DNA from: an uncultured Verrucomicrobiae bacterium
GTDB taxonomy: Bacteria > Verrucomicrobiota > Verrucomicrobiia > Limisphaerales > J093
Direction of reading: 5' to 3'
NCBI GenBank assembly: GCA_937946835.1
Contig: CALFAV010000075.1
Coordinates: 1 to 34,668 of the forward strand
Length of the DNA: 34,668 nt
This document shows, piece by piece, positions 1-8,504 of the stretch (its first letter is position 1; each line of letters opens with the position of its first letter). The notes under the pieces were generated by a model, which saw only the letters and a list, made by a program, of their open reading frames with translations, searched no databases and was not told the DNA's origin. Position numbers and translations under genes: made by a program.

Positions 1-412
1 GGCGGCGGTTGGCGTGCCTGGCGGCGGGTGATTTCGGCAGGGATGGTCAGGCCGTCCTGCAACGGGGTGGCGTCGGCCTGGTCGGCCTTGGCCAGCAGTG
101 GCTGCATTTCCCGTTCGAGTTGGGCGATCATTATTACCCCCGGGGCGCGGGCACGCGCTCGGAGGTGCGCGGCTCGAGGCGGCGGCTGAAGGTGCCGGTG
201 GCGTCGCGGTAGATCCGCCGGCCCAGCCGCATGGCCGGGGGGTGTGGTGCGCTGCCGGGGCCGCGGGGGGTGACGCGGACCTGGCGCAGATCGAGGGCGT
301 CCGCGGCCTCGAGGCGGAAGTGGACGAGGTGATCGGCGGGCACCCGGTCGCGCAGGTTGGGCGGGAGCAGGAGCGGGCTGTCGCGGTCCATGGGAACGAA
401 GCGGGCGGCCAT
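1..412 (-). pseudogene. Decayed IS1182-type transposase, partial
   Basis: The minus strand from 412 reads MAARFVPMDRDSPLLLPP, then an RVPADHLVHF stretch, and reaches GTFSRRLEPR before two in-frame stops near 129-134. This is the usual N-terminus of IS1182-family (DUF772-type) transposases. Beyond the stops, in another frame, the strand reads IAQLEREMQPLLAKADQ and LTIPAEITRRQ, which is a more central segment of the same family (the region after the first catalytic Asp block). The intervening 70 or so residues normally found between these segments are missing, so the copy has both a deletion and a frame change. The gene runs off the left edge of the window. It cannot encode an active enzyme as it stands. 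Family assignment is from remembered motifs; I did not identify terminal inverted repeats. Confidence 0.72.
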
Positions 413-567
413 GCGGAAGCAGACTCGCGCGCCGCGCCCCGGTCCAATCCGCCTGCAAACAAACCGCGTTTCCCAAGTCCGACAGGCTGCTAGATAGCCC
501 CAAGCGTGGGTCGGCCCTGGCGGTCCGTCGCCCCCCCAAAGGCGCGGCGTTTGAAGCTTGCCCGGGG

Positions 568-1494
568 TTAACCCCGCGGCGGCAGCGCCCGGGCAATGGC
601 CTCGAGCAGTTTCTCCGCGTCGTAGGGTTTTTCGAGGTAATCCACCGGGCCCAGTTGCATGGCCCGCTCGCGCAGCCCCGGCTGGCGGCTGGCGGTCAGG
701 AAAATGATCGGGGTGAGTTTGGGGACGAGAGTCTGAATGCGCTCGGCCACGGTCAGGCCGCTGCCGGCGGGCAGGCCGATGTCCAGAATCACCAGGTCGG
801 GTTGCTGGCGCACGGCCATGTCCAGACCGCTGAGGGCATCGCCGGCCATGACGACTTCCAGACCGGCCGCCCGCAGCCGCACGGCCAGCGCCTTGGCGAT
901 GTTGCGGTCGTCCTCCACGATCAGGACCTTGGCAGGCGTCGTAAACCGCGGGAGCGAACCCGACGGCCCGGGAACCGGAGCGGGAGAAGTCGGCGGGGTG
1001 GAAGCCGGGGCCGACGCGGGGGCGGTGGGAAAGAACGCCGGGGGCGATGAGGTGGGGGGCGCTGGAGGCGGCGATACCGGCGGTGGCTGAGGGGAGGCGA
1101 CGGGGCTCGGGGTCCTCGGCGCGGTCTCGGGGGCGGACAGCCCCAGGGCTTCGGCCACAGCCGGAAGCAGGGTTTCCTCGGTTACCGGCAAACGTTGGAA
1201 AGCACGGGCCCGCAGGGTTCGCGCGGTTTCCGCCACCCACGGTTCGGCGCTGGGGCTGAGCAGAATCAGGGGGATTTCGGGTGCCCGTTCCCGCAGTTCG
1301 TGGGCGAGGGCAAACCCTTCCCAGCCGGGCGGGCCGGCCACGGCCAGGACCAGTTCGGGGCGATAATCCAGGGCCGTTTTCAGTCCCTCGACGGCGGTGG
1401 GGACATGGAGGAGTTCCACCCCGGCAAAGCGCAGCCGTTCGGTGAGCATCTGGCTCACGGTCGGCTCGGCATCCACGACCAAAATCAACTTCAT
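568..1494 (-). CDS. Response regulator with degenerate plus canonical receiver domain
   Basis: This 308-residue cytosolic protein has two receiver-like domains and no recognisable output domain. The second domain (about 188-305) is canonical: acidic pocket E194-D195-D196, phospho-acceptor D238 in VILDIGLP, T267 and K289 in YLEKP. The first (about 1-118) begins LILVVDAEPT, but Val52 sits where the phospho-acceptor Asp should be (ELVLAVAGPPG), and the conserved Lys is absent near FQRLPV, so it is probably a pseudo-receiver. Between them lies a Pro/Ala/Ser-rich linker (about 121-183). The gene follows the hybrid kinase on the same strand after 46 bases, so the two are probably one operon and a phosphorelay pair (inference). 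Its output may be protein-protein interaction. The ATG at 1494 has no convincing ribosome binding site. Confidence 0.85.
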   Translation of the reverse strand: MKLILVVDAEPTVSQMLTERLRFAGVELLHVPTAVEGLKTALDYRPELVLAVAGPPGWEGFALAHELRERAPEIPLILLSPSAEPWVAETARTLRARAFQRLPVTEETLLPAVAEALGLSAPETAPRTPSPVASPQPPPVSPPPAPPTSSPPAFFPTAPASAPASTPPTSPAPVPGPSGSLPRFTTPAKVLIVEDDRNIAKALAVRLRAAGLEVVMAGDALSGLDMAVRQQPDLVILDIGLPAGSGLTVAERIQTLVPKLTPIIFLTASRQPGLRERAMQLGPVDYLEKPYDAEKLLEAIARALPPRG

Positions 1495-1540
1495 GTCCCG
1501 GAGTTCCCGGTTGCGGCGGACAGCCTTCGGGCCGTCCGCC

Positions 1541-3367
1541 CTAGTGAATCAAAGCCCGGATGGTGTTGAGCAGCATCTCGGGTCGGTACGGTTTTTCCAC
1601 CACGGCAAAGGGGGCGCACGCGGCCAGCCGGCTGAGCAGTTCTTCGCGCGCGTAGCCGGAGCTGATGATGACCGGCAGCGCCGGCCAGTGCCGGCGGATT
1701 TCATGCAGGGTTTCCTCCCCGTCCATGCCGGGCATGACCAGGTCCAGAATGACCAGGTCAGGTTGGTGCTGATGCAACCGGTCCAGGGCCTGGGCGCCGC
1801 TGGCGGCCTCGCTGACCCGGAACCCCTCGTTGCTGAGAAACCCGAGGAGAAATTCGCGGATGGCGGCATCGTCGTCCACCACCAGAATCTCGGCAACCGC
1901 CGCCGTGGGACGCACCGGCAGGGTGAATTGAAAATGACTGCCCCGACCCGGTTCGCTCTCCACCCAGATGCGCCCGCCGTGCAGCTTGACCAGTTCGCGG
2001 CAGATGTAGAGACCCAGCCCGAGGCCACCCCGCGTCGAGGCGGAAGTGTCGGCCGATTCTCCCTGCTGAAGCCGCTCGAAGATGCGTTCGCGTTGGTCGG
2101 CCGGGATGCCGGGCCCGGTGTCGCTGACCCCCACCAGCAGTTCTTCCTGGGGCCGCTCGGGCGAGCGGCCGGCGTGGATCCGGACCTTTCCGCCGGGCGG
2201 GGTGAATTTCAGGGCGTTGCCCACCAGGTTGGTCAGCACCTGGTGAATGCGTTGACTGTCCGCCGCCACGGGCGGGAGGTCCGGCGCGCAAGACCAGGTG
2301 AGTTGGATTTGTCGGCGGGCGGCCTCGGGTTGCATCGCGCTGGCTACACGCTCGAGCAGCGCGCTCAGCGCCACCGGCTGGAGGTGGATGCTCATCTTGC
2401 CCGTTTCCAGCCGGGTCACGTCCAACAGGTCGTTCACGTGCCGGCGCAACTGGTCGCAACTGTCCCGGGCAATGTCCAGGTACTCGCGTTGAGTTTCGGT
2501 GAGGGGACCGGCCAGGCCGTCCAGGACCAGACAAACGAATTCCCGGACGACGGCGAGGGGAGTTTTCAACTCATGGGAGAGGGTGTGATAAAAGAGCTGG
2601 ATCTCGGTATTCCGGTCCACCAGTTGGCGGATGGTCTGCTTGTAACGCTCGCTGGCCACGCGGAGTTGCTCCTCGTTGCGTTTGCGGTGGGAAATGTCGC
2701 GCAGAAAAATCAAGCGGGCGGCCCGGCCCTGCCAGGAGCAGGCAACCGAGCGAGACTCGACAGTGACCGAACCACCCGCCTCGCGGCCCAATTGCAGCTC
2801 GGTGGTTTGACCCGGAGTGAGATCACCCTCAAAACGCTCGGGTCCCAGCTCCCGCCCCACGGACATCCACAAGGCCCTGGCGGCGGCGTTGGCGTACAAC
2901 AGTCTCCCCCCCGGGTCGGCCACCACCAGTCCGTCGGGAAACCGGTCAAAGACGTCCTGACACACAGCTTCCGCGCGCTGGCGGGCCTGCTCCGCGCGTT
3001 GCCAGGCGGCCACCCAGTACAGTTGCTGAGCCAGCAGTTCCGGGGACAGCTCCTCCCCGGGCCAACAGGCGCAAGCACCCAGAGATTGGGCCAGACCAGG
3101 GCGATCCGTTTGGCCCTTTTTCACCAGCACCACCACGGCGGCCCGCTTGGCGGCTTCGTTCAGGTACCGCATCGTGTCCGGGTCCGGCTGGCCATTGCCT
3201 GCCCAGTCCGCCAGCACCACATCCCCAACGCCGTTTTGCAAGCGCTGGAGCGCTTCCGGCCAGGTGGGCACCCATTCCCAAGCCAGGTCCGGGCCGGAGG
3301 CCAACCCGGCAGCCCTCACCATCAGGGAGCTGCTTCCCACACCCAATACGACGAGGGGGGTCTTCAT
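1541..3367 (-). CDS. Hybrid sensor histidine kinase (pseudo-REC, PAS, HisKA, HATPase, REC)
   Basis: The protein has 608 residues from the ATG at 3367. Domains in order: an N-terminal receiver-like fold (about 4-120) with D54 in DVVLAD but no acidic pair in its first strand; a short helix rich in Arg/Glu/Gln; a PAS domain (about 137-228); a HisKA dimerisation domain with phospho-acceptor H265 in SHELKTP; an HATPase domain with N384 (GNALKF), SDTGPGIP and GGLGLGLYI; and a C-terminal receiver with DDD at 498-500, D542 and K592. There is no signal peptide or membrane segment, so it is a soluble kinase sensing an internal or partner signal. A GTG at 3412 would add 15 residues and has GGGGGAG about 11 bases upstream. 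I prefer the ATG because the receiver fold begins there. It is followed by the response regulator gene. Confidence 0.88.
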   Translation of the reverse strand: MKTPLVVLGVGSSSLMVRAAGLASGPDLAWEWVPTWPEALQRLQNGVGDVVLADWAGNGQPDPDTMRYLNEAAKRAAVVVLVKKGQTDRPGLAQSLGACACWPGEELSPELLAQQLYWVAAWQRAEQARQRAEAVCQDVFDRFPDGLVVADPGGRLLYANAAARALWMSVGRELGPERFEGDLTPGQTTELQLGREAGGSVTVESRSVACSWQGRAARLIFLRDISHRKRNEEQLRVASERYKQTIRQLVDRNTEIQLFYHTLSHELKTPLAVVREFVCLVLDGLAGPLTETQREYLDIARDSCDQLRRHVNDLLDVTRLETGKMSIHLQPVALSALLERVASAMQPEAARRQIQLTWSCAPDLPPVAADSQRIHQVLTNLVGNALKFTPPGGKVRIHAGRSPERPQEELLVGVSDTGPGIPADQRERIFERLQQGESADTSASTRGGLGLGLYICRELVKLHGGRIWVESEPGRGSHFQFTLPVRPTAAVAEILVVDDDAAIREFLLGFLSNEGFRVSEAASGAQALDRLHQHQPDLVILDLVMPGMDGEETLHEIRRHWPALPVIISSGYAREELLSRLAACAPFAVVEKPYRPEMLLNTIRALIH

Positions 3368-3752
3368 TTTCGGGCAACATCCAGGTTCCACGGGAGCACC
3401 GAGCCCGGACACGTTCGCAACCGCTCCCCCAGCCCAAGCAATCCACGTGCCCTTGTTTTTCGCAGCGCTTCACCGGGCCAATTGTTGAGTCCGGGTTTGC
3501 GTTTGGGGGTCACTAAATCGGCAATTTGCACGCCATGTCCACGGCTTTGACACACATTGTCGCATACCAAGGCACCCCGCGGAGACACCGGTCACGTCTC
3601 CGGGCATCACGAAAGACTCGCCAGCGGTCCCCACGGGTTCCAGACTGCCGCCCGTTTCCGCTCATGATTCCACCCGGTCCAAGAGCGAGCCTTCACAAAA
3701 GGCCCAACAACGGACCGCGGCTGGTCCTCAAGCGCGGGAAACTTGAACCGCC
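3368..3752. other. Intergenic region between divergent genes, nothing recognised
   Basis: This gap separates the leftward kinase gene from the rightward hydrolase gene, so it should hold promoters for both. I see a TTGACA at 3546-3551 but no good -10 at a proper distance, and a 6-bp stem GGAGAC/GTCTCC near 3581-3601. It contains none of the palindromic repeats found in the other long gaps. No gene or RNA is recognised. Confidence 0.4.
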
Positions 3753-5405
3753 ATGAATCGAAAAATCCTTTTGACGCCCCGGCCAGGCCTCCTTTGGGGA
3801 CTGCTGCTGATCGGAGCGCTCGCCCCCGCAGACCTCCGGGCGGAAAAACAAACCGTCCTCCTGCCCATGCGGGACGGCGTGCGCCTGGCGACCGACGTGT
3901 ACCTGCCCGACGGCCCCGGCCCCTGGCCCGCCATCCTGATTCGCACGCCCTACAACAAGGCCCCCGTGGCAGGAATTGGCGCGGACGGCGCCCGACGCGG
4001 CTACGCGGTGGTCATTCAGGACTGCCGCGGCCGCTTCGCCTCCGAGGGGGAAAACCTGCCTTTTCACCGCGACCACGAGGACGGCCCGGACACCATGAGC
4101 TGGCTGCTGGCCCAGCCCTGGTGCAACGGCAAGGTGGGCACATGGGGCGGCTCGGCCGTGGCCATCACCCAACTGCTCATGGTGGGGCGCGACGCCCCCC
4201 AGCCGCTCTGCCAGCACCTGACCGTGGGCGAACCCAACCTTTACGCCGGCATGTACCCGGGTGGTGTCTTCAAGAAAGCGATGGTCGAAGACTGGCTCCG
4301 CCTGGCCCAGTGGGGCACCAACGCCCTTGCGGCCTGGGTGGCGCATCCCGGCTACGATGCCTACTGGCGCGAGCGCGATGTCTCGCCCCGCTACGCCCGG
4401 GTCAACACGGCGGCCGTCCACCTGGGCGGTTGGTACGACATCTTCGCCCAGGGCACCCTCAACTCTTTTGTGGGCTACCAGACCCGGGGCGGTCCCGCCG
4501 CCCGCGGCCGGCAGAAGTTGGTCATGGGCCCCTGGACCCACGGGGTGCTGCAAAACAAGGCCGGCGACCTGACCTTCCCCGAAAACGCCAAGCACCCTCC
4601 GGGCGAGGTGCATGACCCGTGGAAGTGGTTTGACTTCCACCTCAAGGGCGAGAACAACGGCTTCGACCGTCTGCCCGCCGTGACCTACTACGTGATGGGC
4701 GACGTCACCGACCCGCAGGCGCCCGGCAACACCTGGCGCACCGCGGCGCAATGGCCGCCCGTGCCCATCCGGGCCACGCCGTGGTACTTCCACCCCGACC
4801 GCCAACTCTCCCCGCAGCCGCCCACCCGTCGCGAGACCGCCCTGAGTTACCTCTACGACCCGGCCAACCCCGTGCCCACCCTCGGCGGCCCGCAGCTCAC
4901 CATCCCGGCCGGCGGCAAGGACCAGCGGTCCATCGAATCCCGGCCGGACGTGCTGGTCTTCACCAGCGAGCCGCTGGCCGAACCGATGGAGGTCACCGGC
5001 CCGGTGCGGGCCCGTCTCTGGATCAGCAGCGATGCCCCGGACACCGACTTCGTGGCGCGGCTGTGCGACGTGTACCCGGACGGCCGCTCGATCAATCTCT
5101 GTGAAGGCCTGCTCCGCGCGCGATTCCGGGAGGGCTTTGACCGGGAAAAACCGTTGCACCCCGGCCGGGTGTACGCCCTGGACCTGGACCTCTGGGCCAC
5201 CAGCATCATCTTCAATCGCGGCCACCGCCTGCGCGTGCACGTGACCTCCAGCAGCGCGCCCGGCTATGACCCCAACCCAAACACCGGAGACCCTTTCCGC
5301 GCCCGGGACTACCACCGCGTCGCCCGGAACGTGGTTTACCTCGACGCCCGCCGGCCCTCGCACGTGCTGCTGCCGGTGGCCACGGCCGCCGCCCCGGCGC
5401 GCTAA
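3753..5405 (+). CDS. Secreted CocE/NonD family hydrolase
   Basis: This 550-residue protein of the X-Pro dipeptidyl-peptidase (S15)/cocaine esterase family probably cleaves an acyl ester or amide of unknown identity. A signal peptide is visible (basic MNRK, hydrophobic LLWGLLLIGALA, cleavage likely after DLRA at residue 30), so it acts outside the cytoplasm. Catalytic candidates: nucleophile S134 in GTWGGSAVA, D229 in GGWYDIFAQG and H263 in MGPWTHG. The C-terminal half (about 310-545) has the jelly-roll features of the family, including SDAPDTDFVARLCDVYPDG. Length is normal for the family. It stands alone, 142 bases before plsY. The substrate cannot be predicted. The ATG lacks a clear Shine-Dalgarno sequence. 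Confidence 0.88.
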   Translation: MNRKILLTPRPGLLWGLLLIGALAPADLRAEKQTVLLPMRDGVRLATDVYLPDGPGPWPAILIRTPYNKAPVAGIGADGARRGYAVVIQDCRGRFASEGENLPFHRDHEDGPDTMSWLLAQPWCNGKVGTWGGSAVAITQLLMVGRDAPQPLCQHLTVGEPNLYAGMYPGGVFKKAMVEDWLRLAQWGTNALAAWVAHPGYDAYWRERDVSPRYARVNTAAVHLGGWYDIFAQGTLNSFVGYQTRGGPAARGRQKLVMGPWTHGVLQNKAGDLTFPENAKHPPGEVHDPWKWFDFHLKGENNGFDRLPAVTYYVMGDVTDPQAPGNTWRTAAQWPPVPIRATPWYFHPDRQLSPQPPTRRETALSYLYDPANPVPTLGGPQLTIPAGGKDQRSIESRPDVLVFTSEPLAEPMEVTGPVRARLWISSDAPDTDFVARLCDVYPDGRSINLCEGLLRARFREGFDREKPLHPGRVYALDLDLWATSIIFNRGHRLRVHVTSSSAPGYDPNPNTGDPFRARDYHRVARNVVYLDARRPSHVLLPVATAAAPAR

Positions 5406-5511
5406 AGCGCTTTCCTCCCACCACCTTGCCCAACGCGCCGGCCGCTGAGGTGTTGTCCCTCGCGGCGAGGAGCGGCGGGTCTGCTGCTGCTGCGCCGGCA
5501 GGTCGCCGGGC

Positions 5512-5541
5512 TTGCTGGGCCGTGGTGGGGCCTTTTAGGCT
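5512..5541 (+). promoter_or_regulatory. Candidate leaderless promoter of plsY
   Basis: TTGCTG (5512-5517), an 18-base spacer and TAGGCT (5536-5541) are followed after exactly 6 bases by the ATG of plsY. No ribosome binding site lies between. The geometry matches that upstream of 22177 and 27281, which is why I list it. No transcription data support it. Confidence 0.4.
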
Positions 5542-5547
5542 TTCCCC

Positions 5548-6192
5548 ATGCCTTTCTGGGCCTATGCGCTCGCCCTGCTGGGCGGTTATCTGCTGGGCAG
5601 TCTCCCCACCGGCTACCTGGTCGGGCGCGCCCGGGGCGTGGACATCCGGCGCGCGGGCAGTGGCAACATCGGCGCGACCAACGTCTTTCGCGTCCTGGGC
5701 AAACCCGCCGGTCTCTTCGTGCTGGCGGTGGATGCCTTTAAGGGCTACGTCGCCGCGGCGGGGCTCGGCTCCGGGTTGCCGAAAACCCTGGGGACGGGGG
5801 CGAACGGCCCTGAAATCGCGGCCATTGTGGCGGGGGTGGCGGCCATTCTGGGCCACAACTACACCTGCTGGCTGGGCTTCAAGGGCGGCAAGGGCATCGC
5901 CACCAGTGCCGGAGTGTTGCTGGCCCTGATGCCGGCGGCCCTGGGCGGGTGCTTCCTGGTCTGGGCGGTGGTCTTTGCCGCCAGCCGCTACGTGTCCCTG
6001 GCCTCGATCAGCGCCGCCGCCGCGCTGCCCTTTGCTGTCTGGTTCACCGGACGGGGGCTGCTGCTGACCGGCGTGGGTCTGGCGCTGGGCGCGCTGGCCA
6101 TTTACAAACACCGCGCCAACATTCAACGCCTCCTCAACGGGACCGAACCGCGTTTCACCCGGACCCGCCCGGTGAAGAATTCAACCCCATGA
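5548..6192 (+). CDS. plsY: Glycerol-3-phosphate acyltransferase PlsY
   Basis: PlsY transfers an acyl group from acyl-phosphate to the sn-1 position of glycerol-3-phosphate, the first step of membrane phospholipid synthesis. The 214-residue protein is an integral membrane protein with several hydrophobic segments. Family motifs are all present: GSLPTGYLVGR followed by GSGNIGATNVFR near residues 16-50, DAFKG near 65, and GHNYTCWLGFKGGKGIATS near 100-120. The ATG is preceded by a TANNNT hexamer at 6 bases. Its TGA overlaps the ATG of gpsA (ATGA at 6189-6192), so the enzyme making glycerol-3-phosphate and the enzyme consuming it are translationally coupled. Confidence 0.96.
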   Translation: MPFWAYALALLGGYLLGSLPTGYLVGRARGVDIRRAGSGNIGATNVFRVLGKPAGLFVLAVDAFKGYVAAAGLGSGLPKTLGTGANGPEIAAIVAGVAAILGHNYTCWLGFKGGKGIATSAGVLLALMPAALGGCFLVWAVVFAASRYVSLASISAAAALPFAVWFTGRGLLLTGVGLALGALAIYKHRANIQRLLNGTEPRFTRTRPVKNSTP

Positions 6193-7169
6193 AAATCGCC
6201 CTGCTCGGCGCCGGCGCCTGGGGCAGCGCGCTGGCCAAACTGTTACGGGCCGACGGCCACCAGCTCACTGTCTGGGATCACGACAGCGCCAACCTGCGTG
6301 CCGTCGCGGCCACCGGCCGTAACGAGAAATACCTGCCTGGCGTCGAAATCGGCCCGGGGTTGACGCCGGTTGAACGCCCGGAGGCCGCCTGGCCGGGCAG
6401 CGACGCCGTGCTCGTGGCCGTGCCCTCGAAAGGGATTCGCGCCGCGGCGGCCGCGCTGAGCGGCTACACCGGTCCGGTGCTCAGCGTCACCAAGGGCATC
6501 GAGTACGAAACAGGGTTGACCATGTCGGCCATCTTGCAGAGCGCCCTGCCCGGGGCCCGGGTGGCCGCGTTGTCCGGCCCCACCCTGGCCCCGGAGGTGG
6601 CCCGCGGCGTCCCCACGGCAGCCGTCACGGCCAGCACGGATGAGAACACGGCCTTTTTTTTTCAACAGCTCCTGCACCGGCCCACCTTCCGGATTTACAC
6701 CAGCCCCGATCCGCGGGGCGTGGAACTGGGCGGCGCGCTCAAAAACGTCATCGCCATCGCCGCGGGCCTCAATGACGGGTTGGGCTTCGGCGACAACTCG
6801 AAGGCCGCGCTGGTCACGCGCGGCATCGCCGAAATGCGCCGCCTGGGCGTGGCCTGCGGGGCGCGCCCCGAGACCTTCAGCGGCCTGAGCGGGCTGGGCG
6901 ATTTGGTGGTGACCTGCTTCTCCCCGCTGAGCCGCAACCGCACCCTCGGGGAGCGCCTGGGTCGTGGCGAACGCCTCGAGTCCATCCTCGCCTCGAGCGT
7001 GAGCGTGGCCGAGGGCTACCCCACCGTGCGGGCGGCCCGGGCGTTGGCCCGACAAAAGGCCGTGCCGGTGCCGATCATGGACGAGGTGTACGCCGTGCTC
7101 TACGAGGCCAAGCCGCCGGCCGAGGCCGTGCGGGATTTGCTGGCGCGGGTGTCCAAACCCGAGGATTGA
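6189..7169 (+). CDS. gpsA: Glycerol-3-phosphate dehydrogenase [NAD(P)+]
   Basis: GpsA reduces dihydroxyacetone phosphate to sn-glycerol-3-phosphate in the cytosol and supplies the acceptor for PlsY. The 326-residue protein starts MKIALLGAGAWGSALAK, which is the Rossmann nucleotide-binding motif, so the ATG at 6189 is preferred over upstream in-frame starts inside plsY. Other family signatures are SVTKGIE, SGPTLAPEVA, and GALKNVIAIAAG with its catalytic Lys, followed by GLGFGDNSKAAL and LSGLGDLVVTCFS. Length is normal. Codons for three consecutive Phe residues form a run of nine T (6654-6662), unusual in this GC-rich sequence. Confidence 0.96.
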   Translation: MKIALLGAGAWGSALAKLLRADGHQLTVWDHDSANLRAVAATGRNEKYLPGVEIGPGLTPVERPEAAWPGSDAVLVAVPSKGIRAAAAALSGYTGPVLSVTKGIEYETGLTMSAILQSALPGARVAALSGPTLAPEVARGVPTAAVTASTDENTAFFFQQLLHRPTFRIYTSPDPRGVELGGALKNVIAIAAGLNDGLGFGDNSKAALVTRGIAEMRRLGVACGARPETFSGLSGLGDLVVTCFSPLSRNRTLGERLGRGERLESILASSVSVAEGYPTVRAARALARQKAVPVPIMDEVYAVLYEAKPPAEAVRDLLARVSKPED

Positions 7170-7191
7170 ACCGGCGCGGCGGACCGGGGAA

Positions 7192-7210
7192 CGGGGCGGC
7201 ACCCGCCCCG
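7192..7210. terminator. GC hairpin between convergent genes
   Basis: CGGGGCGG (7192-7199), a CAC loop and CCGCCCCG (7203-7210) form a perfect 8-bp stem with a triloop. It sits in the 51-base gap between the convergent gpsA and thrH genes, where a bidirectional terminator would be expected. There is no T-tract on either side, so intrinsic termination is not proven. Confidence 0.35.
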
Positions 7211-7220
7211 CGGGAGCTGC

Positions 7221-7895
7221 TCAGCACCCCGGGGTGTCGCCCTCGCGGGCCGCGCGGATCAGGGCCAGCAGGTCCGCGTACGAATCCACCGCTTGGAACT
7301 GCGGGAACTGGTTTCGGACCGGCGCCGGCGCCCGGAACAGGATGCCCACGTGCGCTTCGGCGAGCATGGCGGTGTCGTTGTACGAGTCGCCGGCGGCGAT
7401 GACGCGGTAGTTGAGCAGCTTGAAGGCCGCCACGGCGCGCTGCTTCTGCTCGGGGATGCGCAGCCGGTAGTCCACCACCCGGTCGTTTTCCACCACCAGC
7501 CGGTGGCATAGCAGGACGGGCCATTCCAACTGGCGCAGCAGGGGCTGGGCAAACTGCTCGAAGGTGTCGGAGAGAATGATCACCGGCAGTTCCGCGCGCA
7601 GGGCGCGCAGAAAGTCCAGCGCGCCGGGCAGCGGCGTCAGGGTGCCGATGACCCGCTGAATGTCCGAGAGCCGCAAACCGTGCCGGGCCAGCAATTCCAG
7701 GCGCCCGCGCATGAGCCGATCGTAGTCGGGTTCGTCCCGCGTGGTGCGACGCAGCTCCGGAATGCCGGTCTTTTCGGCCACGGCAATCCAGATTTCCGGC
7801 GTCAGCACGCCTTCCAGGTCCAGGGTCACGAGCGACTGCTGCACGGCGGGATGGTTCCAACGAGGGCGCGGGCTGTCGAGCATACGCCGGGTCAC
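7221..7895 (-). CDS. thrH: ThrH-type phosphoserine phosphatase/homoserine phosphotransferase
   Basis: This HAD-superfamily protein closely follows Pseudomonas ThrH, which dephosphorylates phosphoserine and can pass the phosphate to homoserine. Visible signatures: LDLEGVLTPEIWIAVAEKTG with nucleophile D26, TTRDEPDYDRLM, VIILSDTFEQFAQPL, and AAGDSYNDTAML for the Mg-binding aspartates. With the GTG at 7895 it has 224 residues, about 20 more than Pseudomonas ThrH. An ATG at 7883 would remove four. I keep the GTG because it overlaps the TGA of pyrE (GTGA), implying coupling. The product would feed serine synthesis, which fits the serine hydroxymethyltransferase encoded further along, but no co-regulation is visible. 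Confidence 0.88.
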   Translation of the reverse strand: MTRRMLDSPRPRWNHPAVQQSLVTLDLEGVLTPEIWIAVAEKTGIPELRRTTRDEPDYDRLMRGRLELLARHGLRLSDIQRVIGTLTPLPGALDFLRALRAELPVIILSDTFEQFAQPLLRQLEWPVLLCHRLVVENDRVVDYRLRIPEQKQRAVAAFKLLNYRVIAAGDSYNDTAMLAEAHVGILFRAPAPVRNQFPQFQAVDSYADLLALIRAAREGDTPGC

Positions 7896-8458
7896 TGGCT
7901 GCCCGGCTTGACCGCGGGTAATGCCGCCAGGTCCGGCGGGAGCGCGTCCGGGGCGAAGGTTTCAATCTGAATTTGCACCAGGCTGAACAGCGGCACGCCG
8001 AAGTTCACCGTGCCCCCCGACCGGTCCACCAACACGGCCACCCCGGCCACCACCCCGCCGCGGGCGCGGACAATGTCCAGCGTCTCCTGCACCCGGCCGC
8101 CCTGGGTGATCACGTCTTCCACCACCAACACCCGTTCCCCGGGGTGGATTTGGAAGCCCCGCCGCAACACCAGCCGCCCCTGTTCTTTTTCGGCAAAAAT
8201 GAACCGGACCCCCAACTGCCGCGCCACTTCCTGGCCGATGACCAGTCCTCCCAACGCCGGCGCGATCACCGTGGCGGCGTCCAGGCCGCGCACGCGTCCG
8301 GCCAACGCGGCGCCGAAACGCTCCACCACCGGCATCTGTTGCAGGGCCAGGGCGCACTGGAAGTACTGCCGACTGTGCCGGCCACTGCGCAGGATGAAGT
8401 GCCCCTCCAGCAGCGCCCCGGTGTCACGAAAAATTTGCAGGGCTTCTTCGGTGGTCAT
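7892..8458 (-). CDS. pyrE: Orotate phosphoribosyltransferase
   Basis: PyrE joins orotate to PRPP to form orotidine-5'-phosphate in pyrimidine synthesis. The 188-residue protein contains GHFILRSGRHSRQYFQC near its start, IAPALGGLVIGQEVAR, FAEKEQGRLVLRRGF, and the PRPP-binding motif VLVVEDVITQGGRVQET (the family usually has T-T-G-G; here T-Q-G-G). The ATG at 8458 is chosen because the family fold begins with TEEALQIFRDTGALL; longer in-frame extensions run into the repeat region upstream. It overlaps thrH by GTGA. No Shine-Dalgarno sequence is seen; a run of eight T lies just before the ATG on this strand. Confidence 0.93.
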   Translation of the reverse strand: MTTEEALQIFRDTGALLEGHFILRSGRHSRQYFQCALALQQMPVVERFGAALAGRVRGLDAATVIAPALGGLVIGQEVARQLGVRFIFAEKEQGRLVLRRGFQIHPGERVLVVEDVITQGGRVQETLDIVRARGGVVAGVAVLVDRSGGTVNFGVPLFSLVQIQIETFAPDALPPDLAALPAVKPGSQ

Positions 8459-8504
8459 GGAAAAAAAACCGGGCTGACCGCGGCCAGTGCGGTCCGCCGG
8501 CCGC

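Noticed and set aside
3546-3576. TTGACA as a promoter of the CocE-type gene
   Set aside because: No acceptable -10 lies 16-18 bases downstream, and the start codon is about 200 bases away.
3581-3601. GGAGAC/GTCTCC stem as an operator or terminator
   Set aside because: The stem is short with a nine-base loop, and there is no second copy or other support.
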